Assembly: GCA_043742785.1 (NCBI GenBank)
Contig: JAYTXU010000045.1
Span: forward strand, 1 to 9,435
DNA length: 9,435 bases
Direction of reading: 5' to 3'
Source of the DNA: JACQCF01 sp043742785
GTDB lineage: Bacteria > Omnitrophota > Gorgyraeia > Zapsychrales > Fredricksoniimonadaceae
The notes beneath the pieces are model-generated. The model searched no databases. It was not told where the DNA came from and saw only the letters and a program-made list of their open reading frames with translations. Below are positions 1 through 6,346 of the stretch, one piece after another. The translations under genes were made by a program, and so were the position numbers. The stretch's first letter is position 1. Each line of letters begins with the position of its first letter.

Positions 1-3000
1 TCATCAATGTTTGAAGGACTTACACCAAGTGTGTGCGCTCCACCGATATCGACCACCTTTTTTCTCCCCGAAGCCCAATTAGCATATCGAACAGCTGTAT
101 CTATTTGTCCACCAAGAATAACCGTTGACACAACTTGTTGATTTAAATCAGTCAACCCTTGTGATTCACCGCTAGTTACAACTATTCCTTTTTTTTCCAA
201 TTCACTCAATGGAAGCACTACTCCTCCTGCTTTTAACATACCCTCTAACGCCATCATATTTGTCCCATGTAAATGAATCTCTCTTTGAAAAGGAGATTTT
301 TGATTTAAAATCTTTAGTTTTTGAATCATTCCCTTAATAAAACTTCTAATACTTTCGTTAATATTGGCTGTTGAAACCTTCATAGCCCTATCTTCTGTTG
401 TTTTCTTTCCTGTTTCATAATCTCCATCGCCAATATCTGCACCAAAATGAGCTGGAGCAGAGACATGTTCCAAAGATGGTTCGGAAAGCGTCCCTTTAAT
501 CGACTGTTCAACCGCTCTTCCTTCAAAGGCTTCTGGAATCATATCTTTAAAAAACTGTTCGCCTATGCCATTTCTATTTGGATTGCCCCAAGCGTTCGCA
601 AATGCCTCTGCAACAATTTCTTTACCGGCAAAATCTTCTGTTAATAATACCTGTCTGAATTCATTGACTCTCAGCTTACCTTCACTGTCTCTCACAGATG
701 CTCCGCTACGTAAACGTCCTTCTCCTAATTCCATTACAGCAGCGATCACTTCATCGGGTTCCTGCGCTAATATTTCCCGCAATCCAAAACGAAAATCTAA
801 ATTATGTCCGATTTCATGAGCTATAATTTTGTCCCTACGTTTTCTACCTTCAGCCATTATTTCAGGTAACAATATTTTATTAGCACCCGCTGCTCTGGCA
901 GCTGCTTCACCATTATCATTTCCAAATATTCCCTCAACAGAAATTTGTACGCTAACTTTCTTTCCCCCTACGTCCATTGAAAAAATATCCATATTGTCCC
1001 ATTCTTCATTGGGAACGGCTTGGACTTCTATACCAAATTTCTCAATTAACTTTTGCAAATTCTGATCAATTCTTCTCGCTCGGGGATCCATCCATCTAAG
1101 CTCCCCACTATCTACCTCCTTAAAAATACGTAAACTAGCCAAAACCATTGGCTCTTCATCTTGATTGGGAATAAAGTGCAGCTCACTCAATGCTTCTTCA
1201 ATTAAAAACTCTTGCATTACTTCAGTTACTTCAAATTTCTTTAAATCTATCTGTTTAATTTCATTGTCTGCTTTTAAATTGGAATTCTCAAGTTGAGATA
1301 ATACGGGCATTCTTCCCATTGTATCTACGGCTTCGGCAACCACCGTTTCTAAATTTGTCCTTACTTGTTCAGGGGTTGAAGATTGTGTAGGCATAACGAC
1401 AACGTTTGCCCGTTTTTTATCCCTTTCATCTTCGAGTTCTCTTGCCCTTTGTCTTAGTCTGTTTTCAAGTCTTTCTACTCGATTGTGAAGAGCTTTGGCA
1501 AGATCGGGATTCTCAAAGAAAAATTTAGCCATTAACTTTTCCAAAGCTTCTTGAGCATTTTTGACTTCTATTCCCTGTGCTTGAGCATGTTGAATCATTT
1601 GTTTTGAATTGTTTATATCAACACCCTGTTGTTTTAAATACTGTCTAAATTTAAAAATCCGCATTACCATCTCTGCGGCTTCATGAAATTCTACAAACTG
1701 ATCGGCTCCTTCTCTAAGAGCAATTACCCCTCTTGCCGGATCAAACCTGCCTGCAGCTTGATCTTGAATGACTCTATTTACCCGAATATTACGCCCTCTT
1801 TCAGGATCAAAACGCACTGTTTGATGAACAAAATCAGGTATGGTTAGCGGATTTCGTAGGGCTGCTCTCGCCCAATCAGCAGCTCGAACTTGTGCGCTCT
1901 CTCTTACTTTTATCCCTTTAAGTCGCAATGCCTCTAAACGACCTACTAATTCAGCCTTAACATTAGCTACGGGATGATTATTCATTGCTTCAAGGACCGC
2001 TTTAGGAATCTTTCCATTATTATTGGCTCCAAATCTATTGTGATCATCAAATTCAAACTCACCGCCATTTGCTACAAGAGGCCCCTTATTGGGAGGCTCT
2101 AAATTGTTTCCATTTAAAGTCTTTAATGGCATTGTTGCTTCTCCCATTAACTCCTTGGCCTTATTTGCAACCCAATCTTTTCTTTCATCTCCTTTTAATT
2201 GAGCCATTTCATTCTTAATTTCTCCCAACCTATCTGCATCTTTTAAATCCTGTAATACTTTACGTACTTCTTGCGGTGAAAGATGTCCCTTTAACATTCC
2301 ATCGATAATCTGACCAGGAAATTGAAATTCTCGACCTAAATCAATTTTTTCTTGTCTTAATTGATCTTCGACAGCGCCTGCCATACCCTTAAGCTGACCA
2401 TTGATCTTTTCAACAAGCGCTCCATCTGGCTGTTTTAACTCAAAAGAGGCATTAACATTCAATCTCAATCTTGCTTGAGGGAAAGCCCTTAAAATATCAT
2501 CAAGTTCTGTATTATTAAGACCTTGTAATTCATTTAATTTTGCTGTTAATTCAGGGCCAAAAATTAAATTAACCGTCGCTTTCTTCTGTTGAAGTTCACT
2601 ACTTGCCCTTAAGTCGCCATTCTCATTAACACCAATTGAAACTTGGTTAACTAAAATTTGATGTTCAACGATCTGTTTTTCTAGAAATTGCAAGGCTTCT
2701 TGAGTTTGTATACTTGCTTTTTCACCAGCTAAACGATCGCCTAATTGAACTTCAAAGAATGAATCATTATTTTTATTTGGATTTCTTGCAACAATATCCA
2801 CATTCTTATTACCTACATCAGCCTCAACACCCTTTATGATATATCCATGATCATCCATCAATTTCTTGGCCACATTCATTTGACGCATCATATTCTCAAA
2901 TTTATGAGGATTACCAACCTGAGCATCCCTTAAGAAATTATCCATCCCCTTCACATTTCTGAATTCATATATTAAATCAAGAACACGTTCATCTAATTGC

Positions 3001-4415
3001 CCAACCTCCACTAAGATGGCAATATTAACTAAATTTTGCGCCTGTTTTAAATCTAATCGACCTCCTAAAGCATTGATAAGCCTGTCAATCTTTGAATTCT
3101 TAAATTGAAAATCATTTTTTGCATTAGCAATAAATTGCATAACATGCGCTGGTGCTAAATCTTGTTTCTGTACAAATTGCTTTTCTCCCGTTGTTGTGAT
3201 TGTAGTTGTAAATTTATCTTGTGAATTTGAGGTCACTGTTTTAGTGGCCGTATTAACTCCTGCTTCTACGACCTCAAAATTGTTATGCAAAGCTGCACCA
3301 TCAAGATTAATCATTGCTGGATCATTAACTGTTTTGAAAACTTGTTCTGTTTTAAAACTTGTCGAGTTCATAGCAGAATTGAAGGCCAATTGAACCCCAC
3401 CAGAGAAGTATTTTCTGGGAATCTCTTGTTGAGTTATAGGATCAATATCTTCCTTGATGTAGTTGTAGACGCCTTTTTTAAAGGCTTTTAGGTATTGCTG
3501 ATAAATCTTTTCCTTTTCTTGTGGGTTATCTATGTTGACTCCAGCGGTCTTGGATTTATCTGCATAGACTTGGGAAAGAATACTATCCTTAATCTTCTTC
3601 TTGTACCAAGTAGCAAGAATCAAAGAGTTATAAACCTGACGTAATTGAGCAAAATTCTTGTTCTCGTTAATCTCCTTTGTTAGCTCTGGAATAACCACTT
3701 CACGGACTATTTGACTACCCAGCTGGTTGGTATCTTTGGCTGTTGCAGATTCAGTTGTACCTACATGTTTTTCAAGGGAAAGATAGTCTTGTTCGAGCAT
3801 GACCTTAAGCTTGGAATCTACTACATAAGCAGTTCCAGCCTTTGCATTCTCATACACAACAGCCTTCTCTGGCACTATCCACACCTTGTTAAAGGTATTC
3901 ACCGGAATATTGGTTGTGTGATACTTGGCTTGGGCTTCTTCATAGATTCTCTTCCAGAACTTCTTTCCTACCTCATCTTCTGGATAAATCAAGGATGCTG
4001 TGATCTGCTTGAGCATATAATCTTCAGCTAAAAGATCACGACCCATCTCTGTAACACCAAATGATTCTGGAACAATACGATCCTTTTCATAGGGAGATAG
4101 ATTAACCCATAGGTCTTTTTCAGGAATAGTTAACGAAGCAAGGAAGTATTTAATTAGCTTAGAAGATTCTTCTTTGAGTTGATCATTATTGGATTGGCTA
4201 TCGCCTTTATCAAGAATGAAATCAAAACGGAAAGGATTATCTGGATGAACCTTGATGCCTTTAAGAATTGGTGGATTAAGTGGTGGACTTAAATGAACCA
4301 TGACCCCTGGTGCGGGAAGCTTAAATTCCTGTGCTTGAGCCATCGGCATCGGCCCAAAGGTATTAACCAAAAAAGCTATCAGGATAAATATATGGGCAAC
4401 TGGGGTTCGCTTCAT
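1..4415 (-). CDS. Giant secreted Omnitrophota-type protein with lethal-factor-like zinc metalloprotease motif (3' end beyond window)
   Basis: One frame is open without a stop for 1471 codons from the ATG at 4415-4413 and leaves the window at the left edge, so the C-terminus is missing. Residues 1-28 look like a Sec signal peptide (MKR, hydrophobic core, AQA before Q29). Residues ~40-400 form a head module with blocks IKVHPDNPFRFDFILDKG (54-71) and RKYFSGG (334-340). I recognise this module from memory in large exported proteins of Candidatus Omnitrophota. Next come mostly helical, charged stretches, a possible PD-(D/E)xK-like patch (~512-575), HEAAE at 911-915, a coiled coil near 970-1005, HEIGH at 1200-1204 with E1266 and E1270, and an HGT segment (~1378-1450) that may be ADP-ribosyltransferase-like. 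The protein is probably an exported effector or surface protein, but its target is unknown. No Shine-Dalgarno precedes the ATG. The upstream Fic gene is co-oriented, 382 bp away. Reading frame and secretion are solid; domain roles are inference. Confidence 0.9.
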   Translation of the reverse strand, partial: MKRTPVAHIFILIAFLVNTFGPMPMAQAQEFKLPAPGVMVHLSPPLNPPILKGIKVHPDNPFRFDFILDKGDSQSNNDQLKEESSKLIKYFLASLTIPEKDLWVNLSPYEKDRIVPESFGVTEMGRDLLAEDYMLKQITASLIYPEDEVGKKFWKRIYEEAQAKYHTTNIPVNTFNKVWIVPEKAVVYENAKAGTAYVVDSKLKVMLEQDYLSLEKHVGTTESATAKDTNQLGSQIVREVVIPELTKEINENKNFAQLRQVYNSLILATWYKKKIKDSILSQVYADKSKTAGVNIDNPQEKEKIYQQYLKAFKKGVYNYIKEDIDPITQQEIPRKYFSGGVQLAFNSAMNSTSFKTEQVFKTVNDPAMINLDGAALHNNFEVVEAGVNTATKTVTSNSQDKFTTTITTTGEKQFVQKQDLAPAHVMQFIANAKNDFQFKNSKIDRLINALGGRLDLKQAQNLVNIAILVEVGQLDERVLDLIYEFRNVKGMDNFLRDAQVGNPHKFENMMRQMNVAKKLMDDHGYIIKGVEADVGNKNVDIVARNPNKNNDSFFEVQLGDRLAGEKASIQTQEALQFLEKQIVEHQILVNQVSIGVNENGDLRASSELQQKKATVNLIFGPELTAKLNELQGLNNTELDDILRAFPQARLRLNVNASFELKQPDGALVEKINGQLKGMAGAVEDQLRQEKIDLGREFQFPGQIIDGMLKGHLSPQEVRKVLQDLKDADRLGEIKNEMAQLKGDERKDWVANKAKELMGEATMPLKTLNGNNLEPPNKGPLVANGGEFEFDDHNRFGANNNGKIPKAVLEAMNNHPVANVKAELVGRLEALRLKGIKVRESAQVRAADWARAALRNPLTIPDFVHQTVRFDPERGRNIRVNRVIQDQAAGRFDPARGVIALREGADQFVEFHEAAEMVMRIFKFRQYLKQQGVDINNSKQMIQHAQAQGIEVKNAQEALEKLMAKFFFENPDLAKALHNRVERLENRLRQRARELEDERDKKRANVVVMPTQSSTPEQVRTNLETVVAEAVDTMGRMPVLSQLENSNLKADNEIKQIDLKKFEVTEVMQEFLIEEALSELHFIPNQDEEPMVLASLRIFKEVDSGELRWMDPRARRIDQNLQKLIEKFGIEVQAVPNEEWDNMDIFSMDVGGKKVSVQISVEGIFGNDNGEAAARAAGANKILLPEIMAEGRKRRDKIIAHEIGHNLDFRFGLREILAQEPDEVIAAVMELGEGRLRSGASVRDSEGKLRVNEFRQVLLTEDFAGKEIVAEAFANAWGNPNRNGIGEQFFKDMIPEAFEGRAVEQSIKGTLSEPSLEHVSAPAHFGADIGDGDYETGKKTTEDRAMKVSTANINESIRSFIKGMIQKLKILNQKSPFQREIHLHGTNMMALEGMLKAGGVVLPLSELEKKGIVVTSGESQGLTDLNQQVVSTVILGGQIDTAVRYANWASGRKKVVDIGGAHTLGVSPSNID
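66..284 (-). other. Possible ADP-ribosyltransferase-like segment inside the giant protein
   Basis: Residues ~1378-1450 read E-I-H-L-H-G-T (HGT at 1383-1385), then A-L-E-G-M-L-K-A-G-G, an SGES block, VVSTVIL, and A-V-R-Y-A at 1441-1445. The order HG(S/T), helix ending in a G-rich turn, and a later strand/helix with a tyrosine is reminiscent of PARP/KptA-type ADP-ribosyltransferases. No catalytic Glu can be assigned, and the domain may continue past the window. This is a pattern-level suggestion only. Confidence 0.3.
576..968 (-). other. Lethal-factor-like (ATLF/M34-type) zincin domain inside the giant protein
   Basis: Residues ~1150-1280 of the giant protein. Visible motif: I-I-A-H-E-I-G-H-N-L-D, with H1200, E1201 and H1204 as zinc ligands and catalytic base, followed by K-E-I-V-A-E-A-F with E1266 and E1270. 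In anthrax lethal factor the equivalents are HEFGH (686-690) followed by E-F-F-A-E-A-F, where E735 is the third zinc ligand. The HExxH-to-Glu spacing here is 62 residues against about 45 in lethal factor. All metal-site residues are present, so an active protease is plausible. The substrate cannot be told from sequence. Confidence 0.75.
2691..2882 (-). other. Possible PD-(D/E)xK-like patch inside the giant protein
   Basis: Residues ~512-575 contain G-V-E-A-D-V-G-N-K-N-V-D-I-V-A-R followed 15 residues after D540 by F-F-E-V-Q (E555, Q557). The spacing and strand-turn-strand look resemble restriction-endonuclease-like folds (D, then E-x-K on the next strand), with Q in place of the usual K. The E-x-Q variant occurs in some families, but the match is weak, and it could be a non-catalytic domain. 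Confidence 0.25.
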
Positions 4416-4423
4416 ATATATAA

Positions 4424-4452
4424 AGTATGTAGGGTATTTAGATTAAAAACAA
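4424..4452 (-). promoter_or_regulatory. Candidate promoter giving a near-leaderless giant-gene transcript
   Basis: On the minus strand TTGTTT (4452-4447) and CATACT (4429-4424) are separated by 17 bases. A start 6-8 bases after the -10 would fall about two bases before the ATG at 4415. This agrees with the absence of any purine-rich ribosome-binding site upstream of that ATG. The -10 matches the consensus at only four of six positions. Confidence 0.25.
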
Positions 4453-4560
4453 GGGCTGGGAGATAATTCTGAGGTAACGTTTTCTTTAAATATTTGTCAT
4501 CGAATTTGGGTAAGAATTATGTATAAAAAGATTAAAAAATATTGAAATTATTTCTCTTGC

Positions 4561-4666
4561 CCTTTTGCTTGGGGTTAGTTCCAGACCCCTACCTCTTGTG
4601 GTTGAGAGGGAGGGGTCTAGAACGTTTTGTGAGCCCAAGCGAACAAAAACCCCAAGCAAAATAGGC
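4561..4666. repeat. Nested imperfect inverted repeat with alternative pairing arms
   Basis: The outer arms TTTTGCTTGGGGTT (4563-4576) and AACCCCAAGCAAAA (4648-4661) are perfect 14-bp complements, with GCC/GGC just outside. The inner arms 4578-4595 and 4606-4623 pair at 16 of 18 positions around a 10-base loop (4596-4605). An extra 24 bases on the right (4624-4647) contain CCCAAGC (4634-4640), which can also pair with GCTTGGG of the left outer arm. Two mutually exclusive folds are therefore possible. It could be a structured leader or small RNA of the giant gene, or a short palindromic mobile element. No T-tract follows on either strand, so a simple terminator is unlikely. Confidence 0.7.
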
Positions 4667-4797
4667 ACTTACAAAATAAAAAATCTATACTTTCTCTAAG
4701 TTTTGCAGAAAAAATATAGAAATTTTATAGATAAATCCATAAGAGTGATCACTGCGTAGCGGGGGTCACCCATTTTTATTGCGGATTTAAATTACAT

Positions 4798-5832
4798 CTA
4801 TTTGTTTACATATTCCGCTAAGTCATGCACCCGCACATACCAAAGCTTGCCTTTTTTATGGGCTTTAAGCTGCCCCCGATTGATTAAATTTCGCAAATAG
4901 TCCTGAGAATAGTCGTATACCCTGGCTAAATCACGCAAAGGCAATATGGCTTCTTTTTTTAAATTTGTTATTTCCCCACCTTTTAATCTGTCAATGGCCT
5001 CCTGTAAAAGTTTTAAGACCATCTCTACAAACAGACTGAATTCTTTCGGTTTAACCAATTTGTTTATATTGCCCAAAGCAATTCTTTTCCCAGCTTCAAT
5101 TTGTTGGTGAATACCTTTAAAACAACCATCAGCTTTTTCCAAAGCGTTATAATATTGATTTCGTTCCTCTTTTGAAATCCCTTTAATAGCTACATTCACC
5201 AATCCTTGACCAATAAGAATATAGGACAAAAGGATTCTCCCTGCCCTGCCATTGCCATCGCTAAAGGGGTGAATCGTTTCAAACCACACATGGGTTATGG
5301 CCGCAAGCTCAGCTTGGGTATAAATCTTCTTTTTTAAATTTTCATTAAACCATTTGATCAAAATTTCCATAGCTGGACGCACATAAAATACATCAACCGG
5401 TTTAAAAGATGCCTGGGCTACTTGAATATTATTCTTACGAAAATCTCCAATAGGACCAATGTAGGTTCCTAAATCTTTTTCATAGCGCATCAGCAAAGTA
5501 TGAATTTGTTTAATATCTGCCATGCGCAAGATAAATTCATTTTCTTTGAACTGATTGTTGGCGTATTCATACATAGCGCTGGCTGCCTCATAATAACCCA
5601 GAATAGCCGCAGCTTTTTGCTTATCTGTACGCTTATTATTCTCAAGAACATCTAAAAGTTCCTGACGATTGGCAAAAACCCCTTCAATAGCAATAGAGTT
5701 ACGGATTTCATCTTTAAAAAGAGAATACCATTCCGCATTGCTGACGTTAATAAAATTATCGAACCTGACACGTAATTTCTGGACTTCTGGCCTCAAATCA
5801 CTTTTTTGTATTAATCGAACTTTCCGAACCAT
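4798..5832 (-). CDS. Fic-domain protein (AMPylase family) with N-terminal inhibitory motif and C-terminal HTH
   Basis: Numbering here counts from an in-frame GTG two codons upstream of the chosen start, giving 346 residues. The Fic core motif H-P-F-S-D-G-N-G-R-A-G-R (190-201) is complete: H190, D194, N196, R198 and R201 all match HxFx(D/E)GNGRxxR. Fic enzymes transfer AMP or another phosphate-linked group to hydroxyl side chains of target proteins. S48-I-A-I-E52-G53 fits the (S/T)xxxE(G/N) inhibitory helix and lies before the core, as in class II Fic proteins, so activity is probably self-restrained. Residues ~297-346 look like a small winged or MerR/excisionase-type helix-turn-helix (L-P-L-R-D-L-A-R-V-Y, ending in a K-L-W-Y-V wing). 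The ATG at 5832 is preferred because GAGG lies five bases upstream; the GTG has none. Five GGTTCGGAAA-type sites precede or overlap the start, suggesting autoregulation. The target protein is unknown. Confidence 0.93.
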   Translation of the reverse strand: MVRKVRLIQKSDLRPEVQKLRVRFDNFINVSNAEWYSLFKDEIRNSIAIEGVFANRQELLDVLENNKRTDKQKAAAILGYYEAASAMYEYANNQFKENEFILRMADIKQIHTLLMRYEKDLGTYIGPIGDFRKNNIQVAQASFKPVDVFYVRPAMEILIKWFNENLKKKIYTQAELAAITHVWFETIHPFSDGNGRAGRILLSYILIGQGLVNVAIKGISKEERNQYYNALEKADGCFKGIHQQIEAGKRIALGNINKLVKPKEFSLFVEMVLKLLQEAIDRLKGGEITNLKKEAILPLRDLARVYDYSQDYLRNLINRGQLKAHKKGKLWYVRVHDLAEYVNK

Positions 5833-5951
5833 AAACACCTCATTTTATATATAAAATAGACCGAACCTCTAGTATTGGTTCGGAAATAAATATAGCACTA
5901 AATTTTCTAGAAAGCAAGAAACTTTCCGAACCACATAGCTTGGTTCGGAAA
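5821..5951. promoter_or_regulatory. Array of five GGTTCGGAAA half-sites, probable Fic operator region
   Basis: TTTCCGAACC or its complement occurs at 5821-5830 (inside the first Fic codons), 5877-5886, 5923-5932 and 5942-5951. The core CCGAACC is at 5861-5867. Four of the five form two inverted pairs, 5861-5883 (7-bp arms) and 5923-5951 (perfect 10-bp arms). Each pair has a 9-base spacer, and the centres are about 65 bp apart. The proximal pair sits beside the AT-rich stretch just upstream of the ribosome-binding site, where a promoter is expected. The layout is typical of dimer-bound operators. The Fic protein's own C-terminal HTH is the obvious candidate ligand, by inference. Confidence 0.7.
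5838..5841 (-). promoter_or_regulatory. Ribosome-binding site choosing the Fic start
   Basis: GAGG on the minus strand sits five bases before the ATG at 5832-5830. The GTG that would extend the protein by two residues (5838-5836) overlaps this site, so the ATG is favoured. Confidence 0.55.
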
Positions 5952-5953
5952 AT

Positions 5954-5978
5954 AACAGATGAGTTTTAAACATCTGTT
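5954..5978. repeat. Inverted repeat AACAGATG / CATCTGTT
   Basis: Perfect 8-bp arms flank a 9-base spacer, the same spacer length as in the two GGTTCGG pairs next to it, but with an unrelated half-site. It could bind a second regulator or the integrase/excisionase of the lost element. Confidence 0.5.
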
Positions 5979-5994
5979 CTGTGAGTTAAATTTT

Positions 5995-6013
5995 GTGCTA
6001 AATCCGTGCTAAA
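5995..6013 (+). repeat. Two GTGCTAAA direct repeats, 11-bp period
   Basis: GTGCTAAA occurs at 5995-6002 and 6006-6013, and an inverted near-copy TAGCACTA at 5893-5900. Short repeats of this kind near an integrase end can be arm-type binding sites. This is weakly supported. Confidence 0.35.
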
Positions 6014-6131
6014 AAAGATGGCAAAATAGACCAAATTGTGGCAGTTGGTGTTAACGTAGTTTTGTCTTAACTTATTGGTAGTAGACGTAATTACAAGAAT
6101 TGGAGTGGGTTACGAAAATTTGCCTGGCAAA

Positions 6132-6170
6132 ATTACAAATCAGCTGCTCTACCAACTGAGCTAAGCCAGC
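6132..6170 (-). tRNA. 5' half of tRNA-Thr(TGT), truncated fragment
   Basis: On the minus strand from 6170 the sequence runs GCTGGCT (acceptor 5' strand), TA, a D-arm GCTC...GAGC with loop AGTTGGTA, then the anticodon stem 5' strand GCTGA and loop TTTGTAA. This is the expected first 39 bases of a bacterial tRNA-Thr with anticodon TGT. After TGTAAT the sequence stops matching: the next bases TTTTG cannot pair with the anticodon stem, and no T-arm or acceptor 3' strand follows. It is therefore not a functional tRNA. A break at the anticodon loop is typical of tyrosine-integrase attachment sites. Confidence 0.75.
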
Positions 6171-6340
6171 ATAAATGTAATTACCAGAGACTTATAATCA
6201 GAAAGCTCATGTACCGTGTTTAAATTAACTCCATTCATAACCAACTATGAAGCAAAAGTGTGACGAAGGCCATGAAAACGAAGATTTTTTATACCAGAAT
6301 TAGCACAAGCTGTAAAGAAAGATTTCTTACAAAAGATTTC
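6171..6340 (-). pseudogene. Relic of a phage-type tyrosine recombinase (integrase) C-terminus
   Basis: The minus-strand frame from 6340 reads ...F-F-T-A-C-A-N-S-G-I-K-N-L-R-F-H, then G-L-R-H-T-F-A-S, stop, L-V-M-N-G-V-N-L-N-T-V-H-E-L-S-D-Y-K-S-L-V-I-T-F. This matches the catalytic end of tyrosine integrases (typically N-L-R-F-H-D-L-R-H-T-F-A-S, then L-G-H-K-S, then M-T-x-R-Y). The HxLRH box is kept. An amber stop (6247-6245) interrupts it, LGHKS has become LSDYKS, and the nucleophilic tyrosine is missing where the frame runs into the tRNA fragment. The N-terminal two-thirds are gone. It is dead and marks an old integration event. Confidence 0.8.
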
Positions 6341-6343
6341 TTA
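6318..6343 (+). repeat. 12-bp direct repeat AAAGATTTCTTA
   Basis: Two exact copies (6318-6329 and 6332-6343) with a 14-bp period lie at the junction between the integrase relic and the stop codon of the glycosyltransferase gene. This may be slippage at a rearrangement joint. Confidence 0.45.
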
Positions 6344-6346
6344 AAA

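Larger units (their letters stand above)
4416..4797. other. Gene-free spacer between the Fic gene and the giant gene
   Basis: This 382-bp AT-rich stretch has no credible coding frame. It holds the nested inverted repeat at 4561-4666, a 10-bp palindrome AGTGATCACT near 4744, and the probable promoter of the giant gene at its left end. A 60-codon open frame across 4668-4486 is produced by the inverted repeat and has no ribosome-binding site. No clear intrinsic terminator for the Fic gene was found. Confidence 0.7.
5833..6346. other. Gene-free scar between the Fic gene and the glycosyltransferase gene
   Basis: This 514-bp stretch has no intact gene. It contains, from left to right, the Fic control region, an 8-bp inverted repeat (5954-5978), GTGCTAAA repeats, the 5' half of a tRNA-Thr, a decayed integrase end and a 12-bp direct repeat. 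The combination reads as the remains of an integrated element. Confidence 0.65.

Noticed and set aside
447..1065. Three overlapping plus-strand open frames of 65-84 codons
   Set aside because: They lie antisense to the metalloprotease part of the giant gene, have no ribosome-binding sites and show low-complexity Ser/Leu/Asn composition typical of antisense shadows.
3196..4031. Plus-strand open frames of 65-106 codons
   Set aside because: They are antisense to the conserved head of the giant gene, which is continuously open and carries recognisable motifs.
4486..4668. 60-codon minus-strand frame in the Fic/giant gene spacer
   Set aside because: It is the translation of the nested inverted repeat, with no Shine-Dalgarno and no recognisable motif.
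4738..4775. Possible Fic terminator around GTGATCACT and GGGTGACCCCC
   Set aside because: The pairings are only four to five bases or loopless palindromes, and no T-run follows on the minus strand.
5669..5854. 61-codon plus-strand frame opposite the Fic start
   Set aside because: It is antisense to the Fic N-terminus, which has a complete inhibitory motif in the real frame.
5821..5951. Reading the GGTTCGGAAA sites as a CRISPR array
   Set aside because: The repeats are 7-10 bp, alternate in orientation and have no regular spacers of 25-40 bp; there are no cas genes.
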